A stretch of 48,934 bases of DNA. It comes from an uncultured bacterium (lineage in GTDB: Bacteria > Patescibacteriota > Minisyncoccia > Phycocordibacterales > PALSA-1337). Under the pieces are notes generated by a model, which was not told where the DNA came from, made no database searches, and saw only the letters and a program-made list of their open reading frames with translations. The stretch is from contig CAIQIZ010000002.1 of NCBI GenBank assembly GCA_903872035.1, positions 1 through 48,934 of the forward strand, in the 5' to 3' direction. Shown here one piece after another: positions 18,316-25,067 of this stretch (positions within the stretch are counted from its first letter, which is position 1; every line of letters begins with the position of its first letter). The translations under genes were made by a program, and so were the position numbers.

Positions 18316-19655
18316 TGAAGTTTTCTATTCAAGCGAAGGTTGCTGGCGGTAGAGCCCGCGCTGGAATAATTGAGACATCGCATGGCTTGATCGAAACGCC
18401 AGCTTTTATTCCGGTGGCTACTAAGGCTACGATAAAATCTCTGACGCCAGAGCTCGTCCGTGACGCGGTCGGGGCGCAAGCGGTCTTGGCAAATACGTAT
18501 CACCTGTATCTTCAACCCGGAACTGAAATACTCGAAAAAGCCGGTGGCTTGGGCAAGTTTATGAATTGGTCAAAACCGACGTTCACCGACTCTGGTGGAT
18601 TTCAAGCATTTTCACTTGGCAGCAACGGTTTGGGTCGGAAGTCGAAGATCAATAAAGAAGGAGGGAGCAGGCGCCCAGAAGGGCGAAGCGGTGGAGCAAA
18701 GGAGGAAGCAGGAAGAAGTGCGACGGACAATGACATATCAGAACAAATTCCCATGGCGGTTGTGAGTGAAGATGGTGTTGCTTTCAAATCGATCATGGAC
18801 GGCTCTAGCCACATGTTCACTCCAGAAAGATCAATCGAAATACAGCATTCCATTGGTGCTGATATCATATTCGCCTTCGATGAGTGTCTGTTACCGGCGG
18901 AGTCTTATGAACGACAAAAAGCTGCTGTCGAAAGGACAACCAGGTGGGCAAAGAGGTGCTTAAATTTCCATGCGAGAGCTGGGAGAACAAGTACTTCAGC
19001 GGAAACTTTCGGAGGCCGAAGAGGCCGAGAAGTAGACGCGGCGACAGCAGTCGCCGACGTCGGTTCCGCGGAAGTACTTGGTCTTCCAGCTCTCTTCGGA
19101 ATCGTCCAAGGCGGCCGCCACGAAGACTTGCGCCGCCTAAGTGCACAACAAATCTCCGCTATGGACTTTGATGGTTTCGGGATCGGTGGTTCTTTCGACA
19201 AAGAAGATATTGGCACAGCCGTTGGCTGGGTCTCTGATGAATTACCTGAAGGGAAGCCGCGCCACCTCCTAGGTATTGGCAGCGAACCTGCTGATCTGAT
19301 CCTTGGCATTGAAAATGGTATGGATACTTTTGATTGTGTCGCACCCGCCAGGATCGCTAGGAATGGCGCCGCTTACGTCAGCTCGGACGGAAAAGGTAAA
19401 TCCACAATCAATCTCACCAACGCCGAATTTGTCAGCGATTTTTCACCACTCGATCGTTCTTGTAAATGTTATACATGCACAAATTACACTCGTGCGTACC
19501 TTTCTCATTTGTTTCGTGCGAAAGAAATGTTGGCTGCCACTTTGGTTACCATTCATAATCTCTATTTTGTCGTCAATCTAGTGAAGCAGGCCAGGGAAGC
19601 CATAATCGATGGAAAGTTTCCTCAGTTCAAAGAAAAGTTTTTTCAGTCGCGCTAG
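18315..19655 (+). CDS. tgt: tRNA-guanine transglycosylase (Tgt)
   Basis: The 446-residue enzyme exchanges G34 for preQ1/queuine in GUN anticodons. Visible motifs are TDSGGFQAFSLG (catalytic Asp, about residue 95), FGIVQGG, GIGSEPADLILGIENGMD followed by FDCVAPARIARNG (nucleophile Asp near 339), and the zinc site CKCYTC plus a downstream His. Start 18315 overlaps the LOG stop by one base. It is about 70 residues longer than classic enzymes because of two loops: a charged loop at about 113-135, a place where Parcubacteria often have extra sequence but here built from a purine-rich repeat, and a second at about 220-260 encoded by a 121-base palindromic insertion. Catalytic residues are intact, so it is probably functional. 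Confidence 0.93.
   Translation: MKFSIQAKVAGGRARAGIIETSHGLIETPAFIPVATKATIKSLTPELVRDAVGAQAVLANTYHLYLQPGTEILEKAGGLGKFMNWSKPTFTDSGGFQAFSLGSNGLGRKSKINKEGGSRRPEGRSGGAKEEAGRSATDNDISEQIPMAVVSEDGVAFKSIMDGSSHMFTPERSIEIQHSIGADIIFAFDECLLPAESYERQKAAVERTTRWAKRCLNFHARAGRTSTSAETFGGRRGREVDAATAVADVGSAEVLGLPALFGIVQGGRHEDLRRLSAQQISAMDFDGFGIGGSFDKEDIGTAVGWVSDELPEGKPRHLLGIGSEPADLILGIENGMDTFDCVAPARIARNGAAYVSSDGKGKSTINLTNAEFVSDFSPLDRSCKCYTCTNYTRAYLSHLFRAKEMLAATLVTIHNLYFVVNLVKQAREAIIDGKFPQFKEKFFQSR
18655..18718. repeat. Purine-rich repeat within tgt
   Basis: The run contains gaaggagggagcag, a small hairpin CGCCC-AGAA-GGGCG, and ggagcaaaggaggaagcag. It encodes a Gly/Arg/Glu-rich loop after the TDSGGFQ strand. It shares GGAGCAA and GGAGGAAG words with the RRM-LOG spacer repeat. 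Confidence 0.5.
18974..19094. repeat. 121-base palindromic element inserted in frame in tgt
   Basis: Arms 18974-19006 and 19062-19094 are inverted repeats of 33 bases with about 4 mismatches (core AACAAGTACTTC against GAAGTACTTGG). The centre holds a further hairpin, CGGCGAC-AGCA-GTCGCCG. It encodes about 40 extra residues between CLNFH and ALFGIVQGG that ordinary Tgt proteins lack. Confidence 0.8.
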
Positions 19656-19685
19656 ATATGAAATCATTTATTACCGTTTGACTAG

Positions 19686-19715
19686 TTGCCTTTTGCTTTT
19701 TCTTTCTGATAAAAT
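19686..19715 (+). promoter_or_regulatory. Promoter for the coiled-coil protein gene
   Basis: TTGCCT (19686-19691), an 18-base spacer and TAAAAT (19710-19715) with an upstream TGA extended -10. A stem CTGATAG/TTATCAG (19742-19760) lies in the resulting leader, between promoter and ATG. Confidence 0.5.
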
Positions 19716-19784
19716 ACTCGCACCTGTCGAAATCTAAACGCCTGATAGTTAAATTATCAGTCAGTAATTGTATTTGAAAAAGTT

Positions 19785-20141
19785 ATGACAAATAATCAAA
19801 AACAAACGATCAGCCCGACCCCAAAAGTCACCCTTGATGACCTTGCTCTCATGGTCAAGAACGGCTTCGATCATATGGATAAGAAGTTCGATAAAGTAGA
19901 CGTAAGATTCGATAAGGTTGATGAAAGGCTCGATAAAGTCGAGGACAGATTAGATAAGGTCGAACAATCGGTGTATGTCCTAGATTCTCATATGAAAACT
20001 TTGGAAGTTCGAGTGGGAAAATTAGAGTATGTGTTATATGAAGAAATGAGACCGACTATGGAAACTATCCAGCTTTTATGGCGTGGACACGAGCGGCGCA
20101 TTGGAGCGCTTGAAAGAAAGACCGGATTGGCTAGGCGGTAA
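19785..20141 (+). CDS. Small coiled-coil protein
   Basis: This 118-residue protein has no recognised enzymatic domain. Residues about 30-66 are strict heptads (FDKVDVR, FDKVDER, LDKVEDR, LDKVEQS), visible in DNA as a 21-base tandem period at about 19885-19968. A second helix follows (LEVRVGKLEYVLYEEM) and a basic end. Such short coiled-coil proteins are frequent in Patescibacteria. It has its own promoter and is convergent with the kinase gene downstream. Function unknown. Confidence 0.75.
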   Translation: MTNNQKQTISPTPKVTLDDLALMVKNGFDHMDKKFDKVDVRFDKVDERLDKVEDRLDKVEQSVYVLDSHMKTLEVRVGKLEYVLYEEMRPTMETIQLLWRGHERRIGALERKTGLARR

Positions 20142-20162
20142 TTATTGCAGATCCGATTAGAT

Positions 20163-21203
20163 TCAAATCTCCTTCGGTTTGTAGTCATCCGGGGCTCTGT
20201 GAAGCCACCATTCAAGTTGATCTAAGGTCAGCAAGCCTTCCTGTGAGCCGATGAATTGTGCCACCGACATGGGGTTGACTGGTGCCCAAGTCAGAGCTTC
20301 TAGTGGAGTCTTGCCTAACGCTAAAGCCGCTACGAATGTAGAAGCCCAAGCATCGCCACAACCTGTTCTTTCGAAAGCCGGACGCGGATCTGGATATGTC
20401 GGCATGTGATAATAATGATCTCCGTCGAAAAGATAAGATCCACTTATGCTGTTGGTGATCGCTACTAATTTTGGTCCACGATCAGCTAGGCTTTTCATAA
20501 GGAATTTTATATCAGATTTTTCATCCATTCCAAGCAATCTTCGCGCTTCTTCCAAATTAACAACCAACAGGTCTGTGCGAGCATATATCCTCTTTAACTC
20601 CTCAAGACCCAATTTCATCTGGAAAGTTCCAGGTTGGAAACAGAGCTTTATTTTTGGATTTGCATCTAGGTAGTCGGCGATCTCCATATGATATGGCAAC
20701 GTATTTGCGGCCACTGACGTCAGGTACATCCATTTCGGCGGAAGACCATTAACGTTATAACGGCTATGGCTTAGGCGCGAATGAAAGGTCGGCGGCAGGC
20801 GGTAGTCGAATTCCGTATGATTGACCAGGATAGTGCGGTCTACATCGTACCAGAGGACGAAGTGATAGTTGGTGGGTTTGTTCTTCTGGACTCGGATAAA
20901 GGTTGTGACGACTTTGTTCCTTTGCAATTCTACCAAACAATCTCTGCCATTAAGATCATCTCCGAGATTGGAGACTAGAGCCGATTTGAGTCCGAGGCGT
21001 GCGGCCGAAACGGAAGCGTTGGCGGCATTGCCGACAGCCTTGACGACTTTTACATATTCAAAAGGGATCTTATCGCCGAATCGCATGCATAGTTCGCAGT
21101 CCTCCTTATTCAACTTGCAATTCACATGTGCGTCTTTGAGACGGATGAAAGCGTCGCTGGTGATATCGCCGATAGCCAATATGTCTATTTGCTTGCGCAA
21201 CAT
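20163..21203 (-). CDS. PfkB-family carbohydrate/nucleoside kinase
   Basis: The 346-residue protein shows the ribokinase-fold signatures: IGDITSDAFIRL at the N-terminus, GNAANASVSAARLG (substrate-site GG-like motif), and ERTGCGDAWASTF near residue 281, the GAGD-type motif with the catalytic Asp. PfkB kinases phosphorylate sugars, adenosine or sugar phosphates; the substrate cannot be told here. An extra CxxC-containing stretch (NKEDCELCMRFGD) follows the first strand. It is divergent from the aldolase gene with a 48-base shared promoter region, which suggests a joint role in hexose phosphate metabolism. A TACAAT box sits 6 bases before its ATG. Confidence 0.88.
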   Translation of the reverse strand: MLRKQIDILAIGDITSDAFIRLKDAHVNCKLNKEDCELCMRFGDKIPFEYVKVVKAVGNAANASVSAARLGLKSALVSNLGDDLNGRDCLVELQRNKVVTTFIRVQKNKPTNYHFVLWYDVDRTILVNHTEFDYRLPPTFHSRLSHSRYNVNGLPPKWMYLTSVAANTLPYHMEIADYLDANPKIKLCFQPGTFQMKLGLEELKRIYARTDLLVVNLEEARRLLGMDEKSDIKFLMKSLADRGPKLVAITNSISGSYLFDGDHYYHMPTYPDPRPAFERTGCGDAWASTFVAALALGKTPLEALTWAPVNPMSVAQFIGSQEGLLTLDQLEWWLHRAPDDYKPKEI

Positions 21204-21209
21204 GGGGAT

Positions 21210-21245
21210 ATTGTATCATATTTTATGTTCGTAACATGGTAGAAT
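21210..21245. promoter_or_regulatory. Back-to-back promoters of the kinase and aldolase genes
   Basis: On the minus strand TACAAT (21215-21210) ends 6 bases before the kinase ATG at 21203. On the plus strand TAGAAT (21240-21245) ends 6 bases before the aldolase ATG at 21252. Both predict leaderless transcripts. Confidence 0.55.
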
Positions 21246-21251
21246 AGTATT

Positions 21252-22130
21252 ATGAAATCGCTCAGAGAATACATCCAAGAAGCGGCCGCCAACAAGAAGG
21301 CTATTGGTCATTTCAACATATCTACTCTCGACGGTGTTTGGGCTGTTGTCGATGCCGCCAAAGAAATGGATGTGCCAGTCATCGTCGGCGCTTCCGAAGG
21401 CGAGCGTGACTACGTTGGCCCAAAACAGATCGCCGACATCATCAAAAGTATCCGCGAGGAGCGCGGCCAACCGGTGTTCTTGAATGCTGACCACACTTAT
21501 TCATTCGATCGAGTCAAAGAAGCTATCGATGCCGGCTATGATTCTGTGATATTCGATGGTGCCAAACTCTCGCTCGAAGAAAATATCGCTGTAGCCAAGA
21601 AATGTGTCGACTATGCAAGGCAGGTCTCGCAAAAAACTGGGCGCGATATCTTGGTCGAAGGAGAGCTCGGTTTTATCGGGACTTCTTCGAAAGTGCTCGA
21701 CGCTATTCCAGAAGGTGCCGCTGTCGGTGAAGACATGATGACCAAACCGGAAGACGCGGCTCGATTCGTTTTGGAAACCGGTGTCGATCTTCTGGCGCCG
21801 GCAGTCGGCAATATTCACGGCATGATCCGTGGTGGTGATCCCGCTCTCAATATTGGGCGTGTAAAGGAGATAAATCAAGCCGTAAAGATCCCATTGGTTC
21901 TTCATGGTGCTTCTGGAAATTCAGCTGACGATATCAAAGGCACTATCCTAGGCGGTGTAGCTATAGTCCACGTCAATACCGAGCTGCGCGTCGCTTACCG
22001 TAGCGGTCTTGTCAGGTCATTATCGGAAAATCCCGATGAGATCGCAGCCTACAAATATATGAGACCGGCCAAGCTCGCCATGCAGAAGACCGTAGAGGAA
22101 AAATTGCGAATTATTTCAAACTGTGTATAA
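21252..22130 (+). CDS. fba: Class II fructose-bisphosphate aldolase family protein
   Basis: The 292-residue TIM-barrel protein has the class II (zinc) aldolase landmarks: NISTLDGVWAVVDAA, the metal site NADHTYSFDRVKEAIDAGYDSVIFDGA (His about residue 81), VEGELG (about 135), NIHG (about 187), LHGASG (about 216) and HVNTELR. It would interconvert fructose-1,6-bisphosphate with DHAP and G3P, or act on a related ketose bisphosphate; NADHT instead of the usual HLDHG makes the exact substrate uncertain. It is divergent from the PfkB kinase and ends 8 bases before the L25 gene. Confidence 0.9.
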   Translation: MKSLREYIQEAAANKKAIGHFNISTLDGVWAVVDAAKEMDVPVIVGASEGERDYVGPKQIADIIKSIREERGQPVFLNADHTYSFDRVKEAIDAGYDSVIFDGAKLSLEENIAVAKKCVDYARQVSQKTGRDILVEGELGFIGTSSKVLDAIPEGAAVGEDMMTKPEDAARFVLETGVDLLAPAVGNIHGMIRGGDPALNIGRVKEINQAVKIPLVLHGASGNSADDIKGTILGGVAIVHVNTELRVAYRSGLVRSLSENPDEIAAYKYMRPAKLAMQKTVEEKLRIISNCV

Positions 22131-22131
22131 T
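22126..22131 (+). promoter_or_regulatory. -10 box (TATAAT) for the L25 gene
   Basis: TATAAT overlaps the aldolase stop codon and ends 7 bases before ATG 22139, so L25 can be transcribed alone as a leaderless mRNA. Confidence 0.55.
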
Positions 22132-22138
22132 AGCTCTC

Positions 22139-22864
22139 ATGTTGTCATTGACGATAGAAAAGCGAGATATGAAGCAAAAGCCCCAGGCTTTGCGCAAAAC
22201 CGGCAAGATTCCGGCCGTTTTTTACGGCCCTAAGGAGGCGACTACGCCGGTTATCGTCTCTACTCCTGAATTCAAGAAAGTCTGGAAAAAGGCCGGTGAA
22301 TCCTCAGTTATCATCCTCAAAGATGCTGCTGGTAATGAGCATGAAGCCCTCATCCACGAAGTAGATGTTCATCCGTTGACCAGTGAGCCTCGTCATGCTG
22401 ATTTCTATGTCATAGAAAAGGGCAAGAAGGTCCAGGTGGCCGTTCCTCTCATCTTTGCTGGTATTTCTCCGGCCGTGAAGGATAGCGGCGGTATTCTAGT
22501 TAAAGTCCGTCGCGAGATCGAGATCGAAGCTGCCCCTCGCGATCTGCCGCACGATCTTACTGTTGATATATCCAAGCTTGTCCAATTGACAGATGTTATC
22601 TTGGCCAAGGATCTTCCGTTGCCGACGGGTGTTGAATTGAAGATCAGTCCTGATGAAGTCGTTGCCTCCATCTCTGTTGCCAAGGAAGAAGTCGAAGAGG
22701 CTCCTGCTGCTATCGACATGACGGCCATCGAAGTCGAAACCAAGGGTAAGGAAGTCAAGGAAGGTGAAGCGGGGGCTGCACCGGCTGGTGGCGATGCTGG
22801 AAAGGGTGGTGATAAGGGCGACAAGAAGTCCGGCGACGCCAAAAAGCCTGCGGAGAAGAAGTAA
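22139..22864 (+). CDS. rplY: Ribosomal protein L25 (CTC form)
   Basis: The 241-residue protein binds 5S rRNA in the large subunit. The N-terminal L25 domain (KRDMKQKPQALRKTGKIPAVFYGP, then HEALIHEVDVHPLTSEPRHADFYVI) is followed by the TL5/CTC-type C-terminal beta domain (VQVAVPLIFAGISPAVKDSGG through LPTGVELKISPDEVVASI). A Lys/Gly/Ala/Glu-rich low-complexity tail of about 45 residues ends it. It has a private TATAAT promoter and a terminator that lies inside the antisense neighbour. Confidence 0.95.
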   Translation: MLSLTIEKRDMKQKPQALRKTGKIPAVFYGPKEATTPVIVSTPEFKKVWKKAGESSVIILKDAAGNEHEALIHEVDVHPLTSEPRHADFYVIEKGKKVQVAVPLIFAGISPAVKDSGGILVKVRREIEIEAAPRDLPHDLTVDISKLVQLTDVILAKDLPLPTGVELKISPDEVVASISVAKEEVEEAPAAIDMTAIEVETKGKEVKEGEAGAAPAGGDAGKGGDKGDKKSGDAKKPAEKK

Positions 22865-22865
22865 T

Positions 22866-23216
22866 TTAGTCCGTGTAATGCATTCCTCTCGGATGCATTT
22901 TTTGCATAACCTCTTGGAATCCGCCGCGCTTGTTTATGAGTTGTTTTGAGATACGCGCGATTATCTTCGAACTCAGGCCGGTCGCGCTAATTATGTGTTC
23001 ATAAGGTGCCGACATTAGGATCAATTCAGCGGCTTGTAATCTGCGGATACATTGTTCAAGCTCATATTTTGTCATCAGATCATCGAAAAAAGCTTTCATA
23101 AGATCGGTGTCGCGTATGACCATAAAAGCGTCAATTAATCGCTGACTGTCAATCGTGTTCCAATTGACAAAGTTCGGATCCGGTATAGGTTTTTGTCTTT
23201 TTCGAAAATATTTCAT
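22866..23216 (-). CDS. TrpR/YerC-like DNA-binding protein
   Basis: The 116-residue protein matches the TrpR-related YerC/YecD family: DTDLMKAFFDDLMTKYELEQCIRRLQAAELI (helical dimer core) followed by a helix-turn-helix, YEHIISATGLSSKIIARISKQL. Family members bind DNA as dimers, but their ligands and targets are mostly unknown. It is convergent with L25, with one base between the stop codons. It is divergent from the lytic transglycosylase across a 435-base region full of palindromes, which makes it a natural candidate to bind there. TAAAAT (229-234 on the plus strand as ATTTTA) lies shortly before its ATG. Confidence 0.85.
   Translation of the reverse strand: MKYFRKRQKPIPDPNFVNWNTIDSQRLIDAFMVIRDTDLMKAFFDDLMTKYELEQCIRRLQAAELILMSAPYEHIISATGLSSKIIARISKQLINKRGGFQEVMQKMHPRGMHYTD
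22877..22903 (+). terminator. Terminator for L25 inside the antisense TrpR-like gene
   Basis: AATGCAT (22877-22883) pairs with ATGCATT (22893-22899) and runs into six T residues. The stem codes for the C-terminal residues of the TrpR-like protein on the other strand. Confidence 0.7.
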
Positions 23217-23387
23217 ATGTCGAATGCCATTTTATGACGAAGAAGAAATCACTGCAATCTACCTTTTGCGATTGGGCGAAAAGTTTTGGACAGAAAATTC
23301 AATTAAGTTGCAACTTTGATTCTGTAGTTTTCATGTAGATTTATGCGTTTTTTGACACGGCTAGGGGCTGCTCTGTCGACTCAACGC

Positions 23388-23490
23388 ACTTTACATATGT
23401 AAAGTAAGCAACCAGAAAATATCGAACTAAAATACGAAGCCTTACTTTACTTATGTAAAGTTGGTTCAAACTGACATAGGTATCCCCCTG
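23388..23490 (+). repeat. Paired-palindrome element, copy 1
   Basis: Left palindrome ACTTTACATATGTAAAGT (23388-23405) and right palindrome ACTTTACTTATGTAAAGT (23444-23461) start 56 bases apart. After 3 bases comes a tail at 23465-23490 beginning TTCAAACTGACATAGGTA and ending CCCCCTG. Copy 2 at 40544-40646 has the same spacing and a tail identical at 23 of 26 positions. Function unknown; orientation is assigned by putting the tail last. Confidence 0.85.
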
Positions 23491-23542
23491 AGGAGCGAAA
23501 TTGCGGGCAAATCATACTCTACATATTTTCGCTGATTCTCTG

Positions 23543-23566
23543 GCAAAGTTGGCAAACCATCTTTGC
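23543..23566. repeat. Hairpin with CAAA tetraloop
   Basis: GCAAAGTTGG (23543-23552) and CCATCTTTGC (23557-23566) pair at 9 of 10 positions around CAAA. No T-run follows, so it is not a terminator. Confidence 0.5.
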
Positions 23567-23686
23567 GGAAATTTGATCGGCCTACTTAACGGTAAAGTCT
23601 AAGCGCGCCCCATTATCTGAATTAATTGAATAAATTGCCACGACGTCCTCATTGATGTCTCCTAAAAGTAAGGCACCAAAATGCGC

Positions 23687-23692
23687 TATAAT
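23687..23692 (+). promoter_or_regulatory. -10 box (TATAAT) for the lytic transglycosylase gene
   Basis: TATAAT ends 13 bases before ATG 23706, predicting a leader of about 7 bases and ruling against the in-frame start at 23652. Confidence 0.55.
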
Positions 23693-23705
23693 ATCTCTTT
23701 CAGTC

Positions 23706-25067
23706 ATGAAAGCAAAACAAATCAACTTAATTTTATCGACCATTTTCGTTGTGGCGGTTATCTGTTATAGCATTTCGGCGCAGGTGAACGCTCAAACTCT
23801 GACTCCGGCCCAGCGCGCGGAGCTTCAGGCCGAATTGACTCAAGTCGAGGCTGATCAAAAGCAAGCCGCCAAAGATTTGGCGAATGCTCAGGCCCAGAGC
23901 TCATCTTTGACTCGCGATATAGATGTGCTCGACGCCAAGATCAAATCGGCTCAATTGAAGATCAAACAGGAAACTTTGCTTATCCAGACTCTAGGGAATG
24001 ATATTGTTCAGAAGCAAAGTCACATCAACGATCTGGAAGATCACATTTCCAAGGGCAAAGACACCTTGGCGGTGATTTTGCGGAAAACACACGAGCTCGA
24101 CACCTATTCATTACCAGAGGTGATCCTCTCTCAAAAGACTTTGGCCGGGTTCTTCACTGACATCGATTCTTTCCAATCCGTACAGGATGGGTTGAAATCG
24201 ACTTTTGAACAATTACGTAATGATGAAGCTTCGACTACACGAGAGAAGAATTCTCTGACTGCTAGACAAAATGCGGAGATGGACGCACGGCACACCATTC
24301 AAACAGAGCAAGCCAACATTCAAACTGATCAAAAGCAACAGAAAGTCTTGCTGGCTGCCAGCAAAGGAACTGAAAAAGAAAAGACGGCATTGATAGCGCA
24401 AAAGCAGGCGCAGGCCGCGCAGATTCGTGCCAAACTATTTTCATTGCGTGATGCCGCCGCCATTCCTTTCGGTCAAGCCTTGCAATATGCCACTTTGGCT
24501 AGTCAAAAAACCGGCGTCAGGCCGGCGTATCTTCTGGCTATTCTCACTCAAGAATCAGCATTGGGAAAGAATGTCGGAGCTTGTTATGTGACCGATTTCA
24601 ATTCTGGAGCCGGTGTGAACGCTCGAACCGGAAATGCAGTTTCAAAAGTCATGAACCCGACCAGAGACATTCCGCCTTTCAAGGATATATTGAATAAGAT
24701 AGGTGGAGACCCGACCAGACAGGTAGTTTCTTGTCCGCTAGAGATAGGCTGGGGCGGAGCCATGGGACCTGCTCAATTCATCGCTTCGACTTGGGTTTTG
24801 TTCGAAGATCGCATCGCTTCATCCTTGGGAATTTCTAGTACTCCAGATCCGTGGAATCCAGCCCACGCCTTCATGGCCGCCGCTATATATCTGGGAGACC
24901 TCGGCGCTTCTGGCGGCACTTATTCATCTGAACGAAATGCTGCCTGTAAATATTATTCTGGCCGTGCTTGTGGATTGGTCAAAGGGAATACAACCTATGG
25001 CAACAGCGTAGTGGCGCAGGCCGACAATATCCAACGAACGATGATAGATCCGCTGGCGGGACTCTAG
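23706..25067 (+). CDS. Coiled-coil lytic transglycosylase (peptidoglycan hydrolase)
   Basis: The 453-residue protein begins with a signal/anchor segment (INLILSTIFVVAVICYSIS, then AQVNAQ). Residues about 33-250 are a long coiled coil of the EnvC/CwlO type. Residues about 265-440 form a transglycosylase SLT-like domain with ILTQESALGKN (catalytic Glu near 282), GAMGPAQFIASTW and AFMAAAIYLGDLGA. Such proteins cleave peptidoglycan glycan strands outside the cytoplasmic membrane, and the coiled coil usually regulates or localises the enzyme. The start was chosen from the -10 box just upstream. Its stop codon overlaps the stop of the convergent RNase J gene (CTAG). Confidence 0.88.
   Translation: MKAKQINLILSTIFVVAVICYSISAQVNAQTLTPAQRAELQAELTQVEADQKQAAKDLANAQAQSSSLTRDIDVLDAKIKSAQLKIKQETLLIQTLGNDIVQKQSHINDLEDHISKGKDTLAVILRKTHELDTYSLPEVILSQKTLAGFFTDIDSFQSVQDGLKSTFEQLRNDEASTTREKNSLTARQNAEMDARHTIQTEQANIQTDQKQQKVLLAASKGTEKEKTALIAQKQAQAAQIRAKLFSLRDAAAIPFGQALQYATLASQKTGVRPAYLLAILTQESALGKNVGACYVTDFNSGAGVNARTGNAVSKVMNPTRDIPPFKDILNKIGGDPTRQVVSCPLEIGWGGAMGPAQFIASTWVLFEDRIASSLGISSTPDPWNPAHAFMAAAIYLGDLGASGGTYSSERNAACKYYSGRACGLVKGNTTYGNSVVAQADNIQRTMIDPLAGL

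Larger units (their letters stand above)
23217..23705. other. Gene-free structured region between divergent genes
   Basis: About 490 bases have no convincing gene. They contain the paired-palindrome element (23388-23490), an AGCGAAA/TTTCGCT inverted pair (23494-23500 with 23527-23533), a hairpin with 9 of 10 pairs and a CAAA loop (23543-23566), and the transglycosylase -10 box. A TTGACA at 23352 has no matching -10. The density of stems suggests a structured RNA or an operator array. Confidence 0.6.

Noticed and set aside
23388-23461. CRISPR array suggested by repeated palindromes
   Set aside because: There are only two palindromes per element, the spacer is fixed by geometry rather than by repeat-spacer units, and no cas genes are in the window.
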